Source: Dipodascopsis uninucleata var. uninucleata
Taxonomy: Eukaryota > Ascomycota > Lipomycetes > Lipomycetales > Lipomycetaceae
Assembly (NCBI GenBank): GCA_030568195.1
Contig: JAJLTO010000009.1
Location: 62,001-126,000 of the forward strand
Length of the DNA: 64,000 nt
Direction of reading: 5' to 3'
The position numbers were made by a program, and so were the translations under genes. Of this stretch, positions 11,403 through 22,895 are shown piece by piece. How positions within the stretch are numbered: the stretch's first letter is position 1; each line of letters opens with the position of its first letter. The notes under the pieces were generated by a model. That model was given only the letters and a program-made list of their open reading frames with translations. It ran no database searches and was not told the DNA's origin.

Positions 11403-13028
11403 CTAGACGGCTTCAAGATGCTGACTCTTAAGCTTTTCCTCCGCAAGTATTTCTCTGTTTTCATGTTGCTGCTGGGCAAGCTCTTCCAATTGGCGTTCAA
11501 TCTCTTGCACGAACTGTGGATTAACGGAATCTTTCACAACTCTGAATATGGACGGTCGCTTGCCATCACGGTCTCCAAAAAAGAGATCGACAACTTCCAA
11601 ACGTCGCTTTGAAGTCTCAGGATAGAAATAGTAGACGGTAGGTACGGCCAAGAAATTCAAGATAGCAAAAATTATGTAAGATTTGTAACCAATATTTTCA
11701 ATCATAGGTGGAGTAACCTCGACCACGAGGAACGTGAAAACCCACTGAGATGTCACGGCTAACGAGCCACCTCGTAGACGGAGCTTCATAGGTAACAACT
11801 CAGAAGGATAAGCCCACAGATTGGATTGCCATCCGAGAGTAAAGCATGTTTGGTAAAGATACAAGAAGACAACAGCGCCATATGCACAAGATTTACTGCC
11901 AATTCCAACCAGAATAGCAGACATCGTCATGCAAATTCCCATGCCAACAGACCCAATCATAAAGAGCTTGCGACGCCCAAATATATCAATTGTATACCAC
12001 GGAATCAAGCTACTCAGAAAATAAAATACCTGGAGTCCACCCGAAACAAGCAAAGAATTATAATGACTAAGCCCAATGGAATTTTGAAGGATATAAGGTC
12101 CAAGAGATGACATTACGTTAGAACCGCAGAGCTGTTGGATAGCATTTGCACTCATTGCAATTGCAACTCTAGAAAAACCACTAATACCGTTATCCTTCCA
12201 AACATCAGACCAAGTTCCGACATCTTCAGACTCAACAGCTAGAGCATACTGAATTTGCTGGATTTCCTTGTCAATTTCTGGATGATCCGGATAGCCTGCT
12301 CGAAGAGCTGCAAGGCAATGAGTGCCCTGCTCAATTTTTCCAACTGCAAAAAGATATCTTGGTGACTCTGGTAAGAAAGGAATGTAGCAAAGAATAATAA
12401 GACAGAAGACGATCTGAAAGGCACACGGAAATCGCCATGAGATAGAGCCACTGTAGCTAGCCATACCATAATCAAGCCAATTAGAAATAATTAGTCCAAG
12501 GATGAGATTCGACAACTGCATAGCCATCATTCTTCCTCGGCTCTTAGGAATCGTACACTCGATCAGCCAAACTGGGACGACGGTGACCATCGCACCAAGA
12601 CCAAAACCAGCTACAATTCGACCTACTAGAAACTGAGCCAGTCCATAAGAAGTAGTCTGCAAAACTGCTCCAATGATAATGATACTGGTACCCAACAAGA
12701 TACCGAATTTTCGGCCCTTACGATCACCAAAGAAGAACTGGAATAAAGATCCGAATAAGCAACCAAGCTCGTAAGCTGATACCATGAATCCCAGCAACGA
12801 TGCATTTGGGTAGTCAAACAAACGCAAAAACTCATCTGAGGTCGTAAGACCGCCCATATAGCCAAGATCGTACCCCAAGAGCAAAAATCCAATGGAGCTA
12901 CCAAATGTGACAGCATATACGAGGTTCTGACCCTTGAGCTTCAGAAACGTTGGTGAGCCACTACTATCATTGTGAGCTGGTCTTTCGCTCACAGCAGTAG
13001 ATTCAGCTGCTACCTTTGACTCTTCCAT
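11403..13028 (-). CDS. MFS sugar-porter family transporter
   Basis: A 541-residue single-exon protein with about twelve membrane segments. Sugar-porter marks are GYDLGYMGG after TM1, GDRKGRK between TM2 and TM3, GRIVAGFGLG in TM4, PESPRYL after TM6, FGRRK in the second half, and PETSKRRLEVVD after TM12. The long Glu/Gln-rich C-terminal tail is cytosolic. The substrate cannot be read from sequence; hexoses, disaccharides and sugar acids are all transported by relatives. It diverges from an SMP-30/gluconolactonase gene about 1 kb away, which would suit uptake and breakdown of a sugar-derived lactone or acid. That link is inference. Confidence 0.88.
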   Translation of the reverse strand: MEESKVAAESTAVSERPAHNDSSGSPTFLKLKGQNLVYAVTFGSSIGFLLLGYDLGYMGGLTTSDEFLRLFDYPNASLLGFMVSAYELGCLFGSLFQFFFGDRKGRKFGILLGTSIIIIGAVLQTTSYGLAQFLVGRIVAGFGLGAMVTVVPVWLIECTIPKSRGRMMAMQLSNLILGLIISNWLDYGMASYSGSISWRFPCAFQIVFCLIILCYIPFLPESPRYLFAVGKIEQGTHCLAALRAGYPDHPEIDKEIQQIQYALAVESEDVGTWSDVWKDNGISGFSRVAIAMSANAIQQLCGSNVMSSLGPYILQNSIGLSHYNSLLVSGGLQVFYFLSSLIPWYTIDIFGRRKLFMIGSVGMGICMTMSAILVGIGSKSCAYGAVVFLYLYQTCFTLGWQSNLWAYPSELLPMKLRLRGGSLAVTSQWVFTFLVVEVTPPMIENIGYKSYIIFAILNFLAVPTVYYFYPETSKRRLEVVDLFFGDRDGKRPSIFRVVKDSVNPQFVQEIERQLEELAQQQHENREILAEEKLKSQHLEAV

Positions 13029-14074
13029 GGCTTGCCCTCTTAAAGATAAGCAAACTTGAAAACTGAGATCCTAGTTTACTTAGATCTCCTATAACTTGTT
13101 CCTTAGCTGGTCTCGACCAACTTAAGTTGTGAACGTTGTGGAACTTAGACTTATTTGCTGGCAGTCTTTGCACTTTCAAATGCAAGATCTCTAGTCAGAT
13201 AGCGTTTTACCACTATGCAATCTTGTTTGGTGAACTTTCTTGGAAGGCAGTTCTACTGGTATATATGTCTCTGTGACAGATGTATTGATCCAAGAATTAC
13301 TTTCTAGTCGCATGTTCATTTCCAGTACCAGCTTTTACGACGACTTGTTCCCCTCTTATATACGGCACGGTACCATACTATCCCATGACACTATAATACA
13401 ATAAAATCCATTATGCCGGCTGTCTGAACTTTGCCTTTAGACTTCCGTATTGTTCCTCTCCACTACTCCACGCCATATACCCCAGATTCCCACTTTGAAC
13501 CTTTCGGCATCCCGTCAGCATACTCGATTAAGCCTGTAGCTCTAATGATTATTAAATGACTAATACAAAATACTCAACAAGCGTACCAGCCTGTGTCGGA
13601 AAGACTGCAAACTATAGCTTAGAACAGGTTCTTAGACTATTACTAAATAAGAGGCTGAAATAATACCGGTAATAGATGGAATTATGAGAAAATTGCCAAT
13701 CCCGAGTTCGGAATCGGGAAGGGCAGCGTCGCTGGATGTCCGTGCTGATAAGTTGGCGGTGAAAATACCGAGAGCAACACTAGCTAACTCTACACGATAG
13801 TCAGCGTATGCCCTAGAATATTTTTAAAAAGAAAATTCCAGTAGCCTGCGAGAAATATCAAATCAGGCGAAGTGAGCGAAATAATTTAACTGAAAATGAA
13901 ATCCGTAAGGATACTGCTAGAGATATAATTTGCTTATTCTCCGCAGCTAGTACAGGTCACTTAAGTCATTCATATATGGGAATGCAAGCCATACCAAATC
14001 AATAGGCAGACTAGTTAATCAATTATTCAATTCACGTCTGAAAGTACGACAAAATTATCGCTTAAATCGCTACA
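13029..14074. promoter_or_regulatory. Divergent promoter region, MFS transporter / gluconolactonase
   Basis: A 1,046-bp interval between outward-facing starts, without convincing genes. It contains the palindromic CCCGAGTTCGGAATCGGG at 13701-13718, in which CCG-N4-CGG (13702-13711) resembles sites of fungal Zn2Cys6 factors. Confidence 0.4.
13701..13718. promoter_or_regulatory. CCCGA-N8-TCGGG inverted repeat with inner CCG-N4-CGG
   Basis: A GC-rich island in AT-rich DNA, lying between the two divergent starts (374 bp to the lactonase ATG). The CCG/CGG half-sites match what binuclear zinc-cluster regulators recognise, so it is a candidate joint operator. Not tested. Confidence 0.35.
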
Positions 14075-15136
14075 ATGATCGCCTCAGCGGAAACAGTCGT
14101 GGTCGTCGACAAAAAGAAAGCTGCAGTGGACATTGAATACGCAAAGTCGGTGTATGCTAATCCAGGATTCGTCGCTTACGATGAACGCTTCCAGCAGGTC
14201 CTGGGAGCCACTCCCCAAATCAAACTCGTCGAGGAGCGCCCCGAAGGCGATCAGTTTGCTCACGAAGCTGGCGTCTATAACAAAGCAACAGATTCAGTCT
14301 ACTTCACAGCTAACTTCCAAACATCGGATCCTATAGAGCTCTACAGCGTGAACTGCAAGACGCACAAGGTCGAAAAGCTCGACTACAACATCCCCCAAGC
14401 TAACGGTGCGTGCCAATACAAAGATGGTATTCTATACTGTGCTCAAGGTGACAAGACTACAGTGTCTGCTTTAATCCATGTTGATCCTGTTACCAAAAAA
14501 GAAACTACAGTGATAAATAACTTTCAGGGTCGGCCATTTTCGTCTGTAAACGACGTTGTTATTCACCACGAGACGGGTGATATCTGGTTTACCGATCCCC
14601 TCTATGGTTATATGCAAGGCTTCCGTCCGCCTCCCGACTTGCCTATCCAGGTTTATCGGTTTAGTCCCGATACTGGCGATATCTGGGTTGTAGCGGACCG
14701 CTTCCACCAGTGCAACGGCCTATGCTTCAGTCCGGACTACACAAAGCTCTATGTTACCGATACAGGTGGCGTACAGTCACACAAGGGAGTTGGAGATGGG
14801 CATCAGATGTTTCTTGATCCGGTATATCCAGCAACTATCTACGTTTACGATGTCATTGACAAGAAGACGTTAGGAAGCAAGCGTACCTTTGCTTACAGTG
14901 ATTCAGGAGTTCCCGACGGTATCAAGTGTGATGCCTATGGTAACGTTTACTCTGGCTGTGGCAATGGTGTCCATGTGTGGGCGCCTGACGGGACTCTTAT
15001 CGGCAAGATTGTTGTTGGCTCTGTAGTCGCTAACTTCTGCTTTGTTCGCGGAGGCATCTGGATGTTTGCCGAGCAAGGACTTTACTTCTGCACATTGGGA
15101 GCCAAGGGAGCGCTGGTTTCTATAGAGTGCGAGTAA
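14075..15136 (+). CDS. SMP-30/gluconolactonase-like beta-propeller hydrolase
   Basis: A 353-residue single-exon protein of the six-bladed SMP-30/gluconolaconase/LRE family. Expected metal ligands are visible: the early Glu in HEAGVY, Asn in SSVNDVVIH, Asn in QCNGLCFSPD and Asp in GVPDGIKCD. Blade repeats end in motifs such as GDIWFTDPLYGY and KLYVTDTGG. The family opens lactone rings (gluconolactone, aldonolactones) with a divalent metal. No signal peptide is seen, so it is probably cytosolic. The 5' part uses more GC-rich codons than most of the window. It sits divergently beside a sugar-porter gene. Confidence 0.87.
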   Translation: MIASAETVVVVDKKKAAVDIEYAKSVYANPGFVAYDERFQQVLGATPQIKLVEERPEGDQFAHEAGVYNKATDSVYFTANFQTSDPIELYSVNCKTHKVEKLDYNIPQANGACQYKDGILYCAQGDKTTVSALIHVDPVTKKETTVINNFQGRPFSSVNDVVIHHETGDIWFTDPLYGYMQGFRPPPDLPIQVYRFSPDTGDIWVVADRFHQCNGLCFSPDYTKLYVTDTGGVQSHKGVGDGHQMFLDPVYPATIYVYDVIDKKTLGSKRTFAYSDSGVPDGIKCDAYGNVYSGCGNGVHVWAPDGTLIGKIVVGSVVANFCFVRGGIWMFAEQGLYFCTLGAKGALVSIECE

Positions 15137-16291
15137 GCATTTTGCATACTCTATCTAGTTCCTCATGAGCTCCACCATTTGTTCTATACGTAAAATGTAT
15201 TTCCTGTTATACAACGTATTTTTCTCTGCATCTAGATTTTATTTTCGTTGCATTTCATTGAGTTCTAACAACTCGAATCAATTGAGTTCATAGGATACTA
15301 TTGTGTCGCTTATATCTCCGATATTCGCTGCTTCTCCGATTTTATGATGTTTTCAAGAAGACTCAACCCCTTAGAAATTGCATTACTTGGTTCTATCTTA
15401 TTTTCTACCTGCAAATCTGGCGGTATTAGAATTAGTAAGCCTCATTATACGCGGCTGCGGTCAAAAGCCTGTGGCTTATTCCATAATACAAAACTGTTCG
15501 GCGAATTTGCGAAGCTAAAGAATGTATTTAATGTTATCCAAAGTGAATTAAAATAAAATAAATAGTGTAGGTTGTTGCAACTTTACTTGGAATATCATCC
15601 TTACTGTAATATGATAAATAACACGTACTGAGGACTGTTAGTTTGTGAGATCTAAGAGCAATCTGCAATATAAAAGGCTCATAACACTCGCGGAATATAA
15701 GTCAGACTTTCTTCTGAACGATCCACCCTGTACTAATAAACAAGAAGCATGTTTGCACTGCAAGATCGAAGAAAGCCACAATTATTATAGTCTGAAGGCT
15801 ATCAATGGAGTTCGAAGGCTAAGGGAAGAATTATTAACTAATTATAGCTTCTGTACGCTAAATTAAAACTACAAGTATCATCCCATGTATCTGCTAGCAG
15901 AAACAAGCGTGAAGACTCAACAACAAATCTAAAGGGGGAATTCAGGTGCTAATGCGGGGGCTTAAAGGCATTAAACTGGCCGTAACTAGAAAAATAGGGA
16001 AGAGCCTTCATTTAGTAGACTGCCCAGCGAGCCTGCGGATAAGAAAAATCAAAATCAAACAAACAAATTCTCGTGTTCAATCATCATAGTATGAGATAAG
16101 AAAAATGTAGTAATAGTCACTGGAGTAGTGGACACTCGAGAACACAACAGTAGCATGATATCGTTAAGTATGACGTAGATATTTGGCCACTTGTATATAA
16201 AAAGCTAAGCCTGCTAGCCTGCTGGCGAGAATAGAGAGAACGAAATTCACGCATTCTGATTGAAAAACCGCGAAATAAAATAGAAACGTTT
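15137..16291. other. Convergent interval, no supported gene
   Basis: A 1.15-kb interval between the converging lactonase and GTPBP1-like genes. Two short plus-strand frames (70 and 73 codons, the second without an ATG) show no family character. Confidence 0.4.
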
Positions 16292-18212
16292 TCAAATACC
16301 ATAAATAATCTCTTTAACAACTCCGAGTCCCCGTGTTCGACCCTCCCTAAACAACAGTTTCTGGCCGACGTGGATGTATTCAGGTCGATTCATAAACCGA
16401 AATCGTACAGTCGCTCTGTCTCCAGTACGAATATATGGTCGATCAATGTCTAGAATACAGCATGTCTGTGCAATGGCACCTACATGAAGCATAGCTTGAT
16501 ATCGGACCTTGATAGTCGTGGCGTTCTGTAGAATGAGCACTTCTGCTACAAACTCACGTATTGAGCGCGGGATTTGTTCAGTCTTGGGTAATATCACCAT
16601 TCCCTTTCGTACATCTCGCCGACGAATCTTCTTTATAGCAAAGCTGACAGATTGTCCTGCCCTTGCAACCTCAACTCCTGTGCGCTTGCGCTCAATAGAT
16701 CGGATGGAAGTCACGGCGAACTGGCCAACTGAATCTGGTCCTATGTACACACTATCACCAACTCTCGCGGTACCAGAAGTCACAATACCAGATACGACAG
16801 TGCCTACGAATGGTACGGAAAACGTATCATTGATCTCGAACTCAAAAGGTAGAGACTCATTGAACTCACTGTGATGTGGAAGTAGGTTAAGAAACGTTCG
16901 CACATAGTCCAAGCCCTCTCCAGTGACATTGGAGACTTGAAATATTGGACAAATGCGTTGCGTAGTAATACTTGTAGCAGCCTCTACAACATCCTCAAAA
17001 GAGTTAATGAATAGAGGCATCTTTCTACATGCCGATGATCTTAATATTTTGCCGAGTTGGGCAACGGTTGCCTGTAAAACATTCTGTGGGCACTGTTGTT
17101 ATCTGTTAGCATATATATCCATATAACTTAACTAGCACGCCACGTCAGCTTCATTTGAACAGGAAAAACATACCATATCAATTTTCGTAACACATATAAA
17201 TACAGGAACGTTAAGAGCGAGAGATACACCCAAGTGCTCCTTGGCCATTCCAATCATGCCCGCATTTGCACCCACCATAAGCATCACAAAGTCTAGCTGC
17301 TAGTTAATTACTACCCTATAAGCTATACAAGAGCTACAGCAGGCGCATATTTGGAGATTTTGACTTACCTGGTGAACCGCCCATGAGACCAAAAATTGTA
17401 GTCTTAAGATACTTCTCATGACCTGCTAAATCGATGAAGCTGATAAGCTTCCGGCTCTCGGCCACAATATCTTTCCAGCTCGCCCTACGCATCCCGTCAC
17501 TAATGCCTACGACTCTACCGCGCTCGTCAAAGCCAATAACCTCCATTCCTACGCTTGAAGTTCTCCCAGATTCCACCTCATGCTTGTGTCTGAACAGATT
17601 CACCCGAGCACTTCCTCGGCCATCATCAAGACCACCTTTGGTGAGTACGCCCAGCAGGGTAGACTTACCTGCGTCTACGTTGCCCACCACCGCCACTCTA
17701 ATTTCAGCGAGATCTGACACTGTATTCATCTTCTGTCTAACCAAGACTGCTCCATACTTAGTACATTGCTTGTCAGCTGTTCGTGACGGCTTAGAGGGAT
17801 CGTTCTCACGAGAACTCGCACTGGCGAAAATCTCGGTTACCTCGCAATCGAGCTCCGGCTCATCACATATCGATTTCAGCCGTGCTACCGCAGAGTCATA
17901 CTCTTCTGGGGTTAAATTTAGCCTCGTCTCTGGGTTTATAGGGTCATTTGTTAGTGACAATAGATACTCGCTTCCATTCTCTTGTAGCAGTGCTTGTAAT
18001 GTTGACTGTAGGTGGTCTGCCTTATCAGCTGCAAGTAGACACTCTCTGAAAGGAACCACTTTCTGTTCCTCAGATCTTGGCTTATCCAGACTCAAGCTCT
18101 CAAGTGCGTCCAGCTCCGATTCAATGAGTTGAGAAACATTTCTCGCCCTCGCCTTAAGTTCTGAGTTCGCTCTCGACTCGACATACTCTGCGAAATCGTT
18201 CAATGATGTCAT
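16292..18212 (-). CDS. GTPBP1/GTPBP2-type translational GTPase (three exons)
   Basis: Exons 18212-17369, 17292-17174 and 17092-16292 give 587 residues. G1 is GNVDAGKST at 177-185, G3 is DLAGH at 261-265, and G4 is TKID at 317-320. The G2 region [18 protein letters not shown] is typical of the GTPBP1 branch of the EF-Tu/eEF1A superfamily. C-terminal beta-barrel domains include [28 protein letters not shown] and RMF-like [16 protein letters not shown]. Relatives act in ribosome rescue and mRNA surveillance. The first acceptor (GCTAG) is chosen because it restores the conserved [10 protein letters not shown]; introns are 76 and 81 nt. Saccharomyces lacks this subfamily to my knowledge, so its presence is informative about lineage. 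Confidence 0.88.
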
Positions 18213-18803
18213 TAGCTACGATTCAATATCACTATCTGTAACTGATCCTAATGGACCTGTTTATCTGATTATGTTTCCGTAAGCGACTAAACTATTTATA
18301 AATAGTTAATATATCACCTCTACTGCAGATTAGCATTGCTCTGCGTATGGATAATGGATCCGCTGGTTAAATATATGCTCCGGTGCATATGCAGTTTAGG
18401 TGCAAAAGTTGATTGACGGCTGATCGATGCTTGGTTGCTCATTGGGACATTTTAATCAAGTATTAGTCTTTGTTTACAGTGCACGGCAACTTTCGAAATG
18501 GCCTCTACTTATAGGCAGCTTTAATACCTCTTCTATGCTACATGACAATGACAAAGGATCAAAATACCATACTGTATATGACTGTATAAATGAAAATGAG
18601 TCATTAAATTGTGACTATAGTTGTATGGCTCTTGCTGCATATAGCAAGAATAACATATACTGCAACGGCGTACACAACCTGCTGATAGGCGCCTTAAACC
18701 GTATCTTCTTGTGTCTTTTGCTTTACATTCATTCTCTATTTTTCAATGTTCCTCTTTCCTATTCGTACATCTGCAGAAGATACCTGCACTAAGTAAAATC
18801 GAT
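18213..18803. other. Interval between the GTPBP1-like gene and LSM3
   Basis: A 591-bp interval holding the GTPBP1-like promoter and the LSM3 3' end. A plus-strand frame of 121 codons (18427-18792) starts with ATG but matches no family and runs against both flanking genes, so it is not called. Confidence 0.4.
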
Positions 18804-19306
18804 CTATGACCTGGAGGGTGGACTGAGAAGTACTACAGCATCCCCGCGCACAAAAAGCATTTCACTCTGTTTCTTTGTAGTCTTATAATTATTAATGGTT
18901 AACATATGACCTTACTCTTAAGCTGCAATCACTTTGCACTTACCTGAACCTCATCCGACTCGTCTACAAAATAGACAGTCTCCTCTACGTCTCCCAACAC
19001 TAAGTTACAGTGAGAGTCATAAGCCTAAATGATTCATATTAGCATCCTTGAGTCCAGATTGCTCTTTAGGTAGACCATCCATCATTTTAACAGTCAGATT
19101 TATTATTGAAAATGGCATTTAGGCATACTGACAAGTTGTATGCTACCAGAGGTATCAGCTTTACTTACGTGGAGACGGCCTTTTAGTTCACGATCGCCCT
19201 TTAACTTCACGTAGACTCGTTCATTCAGTGATAGCCGAACCAAATCCAGTGGCTCAATAACAGCAGTGTCATCCAACTGATCTACTCCTCCAACGGTGTC
19301 TGACAT
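18804..19306 (-). CDS. LSM3: LSM3, Sm-like protein of the U6 snRNP and cytoplasmic Lsm1-7 ring (three exons)
   Basis: Exons 19306-19169, 19024-18944 and 18881-18804 encode 98 residues. The Sm1 motif spans exons 1 and 2: [40 protein letters not shown]. The Sm2 motif [14 protein letters not shown] is in exon 3. LSM3 is part of the Lsm2-8 ring bound to the U6 snRNA 3' end and of the Lsm1-7 decapping activator. Intron 1 (144 nt) and intron 2 (62 nt) begin GTAAGT; intron 2 contains TTAACC as a probable branch region. The ORF length is normal for the family. Exon 3's acceptor (TAAG) is chosen to keep the [14 protein letters not shown] context. Confidence 0.9.
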
Positions 19307-20302
19307 ATCTAAATTACTTTACTTCGCTTCGTTTTCTTTTGCGTCAGTATATAACTATAAAGTAGCTTCCTCTCACGCACTCTCTTACCCGAGAGAAAAA
19401 TCTTGTGTAGAATTTTACTTTATTATGTGATGTTAGGGTTTATACTAAAATCTCATCAGAACTTCATACTGGAAGCGAGCAAATGACGACAGATAAGAAC
19501 TATATGAGCAAATACAAGCAATTTCATGGACTACAACGGATATAGATAAAGCAGGAATATAGAGAATATACCTATTAATTGTAAAAGTAGTATGGAGATT
19601 GATACTAAGATTATATCATGTATGCCCCAAGTGAACTTACAGCAGTTCGCAGAATATACGATATAAATTACAATTTATGAACTCTGCATATAATTCAAAG
19701 TGAACTTGCCGACACTTTTTTATTCATTCACGAAATATCAGAGAATAACTACATTAGATATAGTCATTCTCTTAAACTCAACTACTCCCTTCCTCGCACA
19801 TATATTATCATCCAACCAACTAGCCGATCAAAAAGTCAATATTTTCATGTTATAGCTCTCCAGTCAGTATACCTTTTCCATTGTCACAGGTAAGATTAGA
19901 CCTCTACATGAACAAGGGGAGATTGCTTCTAAAAAGAGCCTAGCTGTATATAAGTCCAGCATAAACAGGCTAAATGCAATGGACACATAGCGCACAAATA
20001 TACATAGATAATGAATTTATTGCCGCCATATGATGAGAACGTAAAAGAAAACAGTATCCCTCAAAGAATTCAAAATATAAATAAACAGTATCAGAAGATA
20101 AGGCAGTTGAAATAAAACATAGAACGTATTAGGAACAAAAATGAGACAATATATAACGAAATAACAGTAAAAAACATCTTATCAATTTATACTACTAAAA
20201 TTAAAGACTATGAAAAGACAATAAACTGTTCCTATAGACTGCCCCATTTCTTTTCATCCACCTTCTCTATCTGCGTAAGAAATCATGTTAACTTAACTGC
20301 AC
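19307..20302. other. Interval between LSM3 and MVP1
   Basis: About 1 kb of AT-rich sequence with no supported gene. It holds the LSM3 promoter and the MVP1 3' region. Confidence 0.4.
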
Positions 20303-22895
20303 TTATGAAGCTTGTGTGGGAACCTCACTGATCTCGTTGCTAAGGACGCGCCAGTTCTCCGCAAAGAGCTCAGAATACTTCAGACGTTCTTGTGCATAGT
20401 CTTGGAATAGTTTAGCGACTCTGTACTTGGTCTGCTGGAAATATGCCATTTCATCTCTCATGCATTCTTTGATAAGCCATGATCGTGTAGTTTGCTCCTT
20501 GATCATTTCTTTGTCCCGAGCGACACTATGAGCAACTCTGTCGATTTCAGATATCTTGATGTCACTGCGGTCACGCATCTGCTTCAATCTATTCTCATTG
20601 TTGTGGATCCGACGCTCGAGATATGGGATATTGTTCATGTCCAATTTCTCCTTTCGGTCAAATAACTCCTTGACACTAATAAGTATATCACGATGACGCT
20701 TAAAATCTTCCAGAACACCAATCTCCCAACCACGAGACTCATCTTCCAACAGAGTCTGCGCATTTGAAAGATATTTAGAGACGTTTTTTATGCCATCCTG
20801 TATAAGAGACAAATCATTTGTATCTACGGAATACGTCTTTTGAGTAGCATCATTCAAAGTATTGAGCGACTGCGAAAATCGCTGATGATCAGATGCAACC
20901 GATTCCTGTCTCTTCTCCATTCTATCAATCAACAAGCACAGATCTGTGTAAATTTCAGCTTCCATCTTAATTCCCTCCTTCACATCTTCCCATCTCTCTG
21001 CTTCAGCATTGTCCCACGACTCGATTAAACCGTCAGGTAAAGCTCGTCCAGTGAACTCATCCTCCACTGAGACAGAAGCCTGCTTACGCCAAACGGCCAA
21101 CTCAGTTGGAACAGAAAGGAACATGACGACAAGTTGCTCATGATTCAAAACAGGATGCTTGACAAGCTCATTGATAAAACGCGAAAGGCCACGTCGTCGT
21201 CTCTCAAGAAAGAATTCATCAGAAGATAAGTAGTGGCCATTAACAGCAAATCTCTTTGGAGGCAGAAGAGGCAAAATGCGGAAAGGATATCGTTTCAAAA
21301 GGCAGTTAAGGAGCCAAACAAAGTCACTGTATCGTCTAACTACTCTATATCCTCCACGAGAAATTGTTCCGTCTGACCCTGGAACTGCCTGGCCCTCTAA
21401 AAGATAATTAACATGACGGAACATGAAGACCCCTTCCTTTTCAGGTATTATGCTAACTCTGATCTTATCTTGCTCATGCGCATCGTAGTATGGTTGAGCA
21501 CGAGTGTATGGGAAATTTGGAACAGCTGGAGTGTAGTTTGGATCATCACTATTCACTTCTTCCTCTTCTTCGTCAGAGTCGTCATCCTCCACTATGTTCG
21601 CCTGAGAGGACGACGTCGGAATAACAGGAGGATCAAGGAAGAGTCTATTGTTAGTTCGTGCAAGCTCATTATAATCCGCACCAAGAACAGAAGAATAATT
21701 AGAGTTGTATTCATTATTATAGTCATTTGTAGATGAATACCCATTGGCATTAGAATAATCGTTAGATGAATACCCGTTGGTGTTAGAATAGTTAGATGTG
21801 CTGGAGTTATAAGTTTGCTGACCTCCGCTATACCCAATTGCATCATCGTCATCATCTTCAACGCCAGTAGCCCATGGATCTGGCTCGACAGAAACACTGG
21901 GAGCTCCAGGAGGAGATGACGGTGACGGTGGCGTCATGGACGTTGGCGGGATGGCAGACCTATCAGTCGACAGTGGTGGAACAGACACTGGCATAGTTGG
22001 TGCCATCTGCGACCTCGACTGGGGAGCATAAATATTTCGTGCAGGCTGTTGTGGAATAGATCTGACAGGCTCACGACTTGCCTGAACCGCTCTTGACTTT
22101 GACTTGAATGGAAAAGTCACTTTAGATACTGGCTGCACTGGCGCTTGCTTTCGCTGCTGGGGCTTAGCATTTCTCTCAAGCTTCATTCTCACTTCTGGAA
22201 GACCTAGTAAATGAAAGTATACGCATAAAACATGCGAATAATTGTTAGCTGTCTATCATCTATCATACGGTCCAATTTAAAAATCTCCCTTTTAATCACA
22301 TTGCCTCTCCTCCCTTTTAATACCAGTAACAGCCCACGTTGACCACTCAAATTAACACTTCCCATATATATCCGTCGACTTTCATCATCTATTGTCATCA
22401 CTTACTGTATCGTCTGGAGTCAACAGCATCCAAGCCAAGATCCTCCTCGCCTTCTTGCATAAGACCGATAAGAGCCATAGAAACACACCAGGCACCGCGG
22501 TCGATTCGATTATCTGGCTTGCTGCGGATCATCAAGTCCATCAAATAATCAGCGCGTGGACTGTTTCCGAGTCCTGCACGGTCCATCGCACGGCGTACGC
22601 TCTCAAGCGTCACATATCCGTCAACTGGTTCCTCATTATCAAATGCATCGTTGTAGAGCTTAGGGACCTTGCCTGGGTCCAGCAATGTCGAAATTGTCGG
22701 CTTCTGTGATACCTTTGGTGTTGGCAGCGACCATGGGTCTGCCTCGTCACCATCAAACAGCCGACTGGCACCTGATGACACTGTCGAACGTGTTGTAGCC
22801 AATGATGACCGAGGCGTAGACTCTGCTTCTCCAAAGAGCGACGACCGAGTAGCTATTGACGAAGTCGTGTCGAAGTCGTCACCAAACAATGACAT
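20303..22895 (-). CDS. MVP1: MVP1/SNX8-like sorting nexin (two exons)
   Basis: Exons 22895-22406 and 22203-20303 encode 796 residues. The first exon has the small N-terminal helical region of Mvp1 (LPTPKV, PKLYNDAFDNEEP, VTLESVRRAMD) and ends after DSRRY; the second begins SLPEVR. A low-complexity Ser/Asn/Tyr-rich linker lies around residues 290-340. The PX domain follows at about 410-535, with RRYSDFVWL, PPKR and RRRGLSRFINEL. A C-terminal BAR-like coiled coil fills 570-790. Mvp1 binds PI3P on endosomes and makes retromer-independent recycling tubules. The intron (202 nt) starts GTAAGT and ends TACTAG. The ATG at 22895 is preferred; the upstream in-frame codon is GTG. Confidence 0.9.

Noticed and set aside
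18427-18792. 121-codon plus-strand frame between the GTPBP1-like gene and LSM3
   Set aside because: A frame of this length is expected by chance a few times in 64 kb of AT-rich DNA. It is low in conserved features and opposite to both neighbours.
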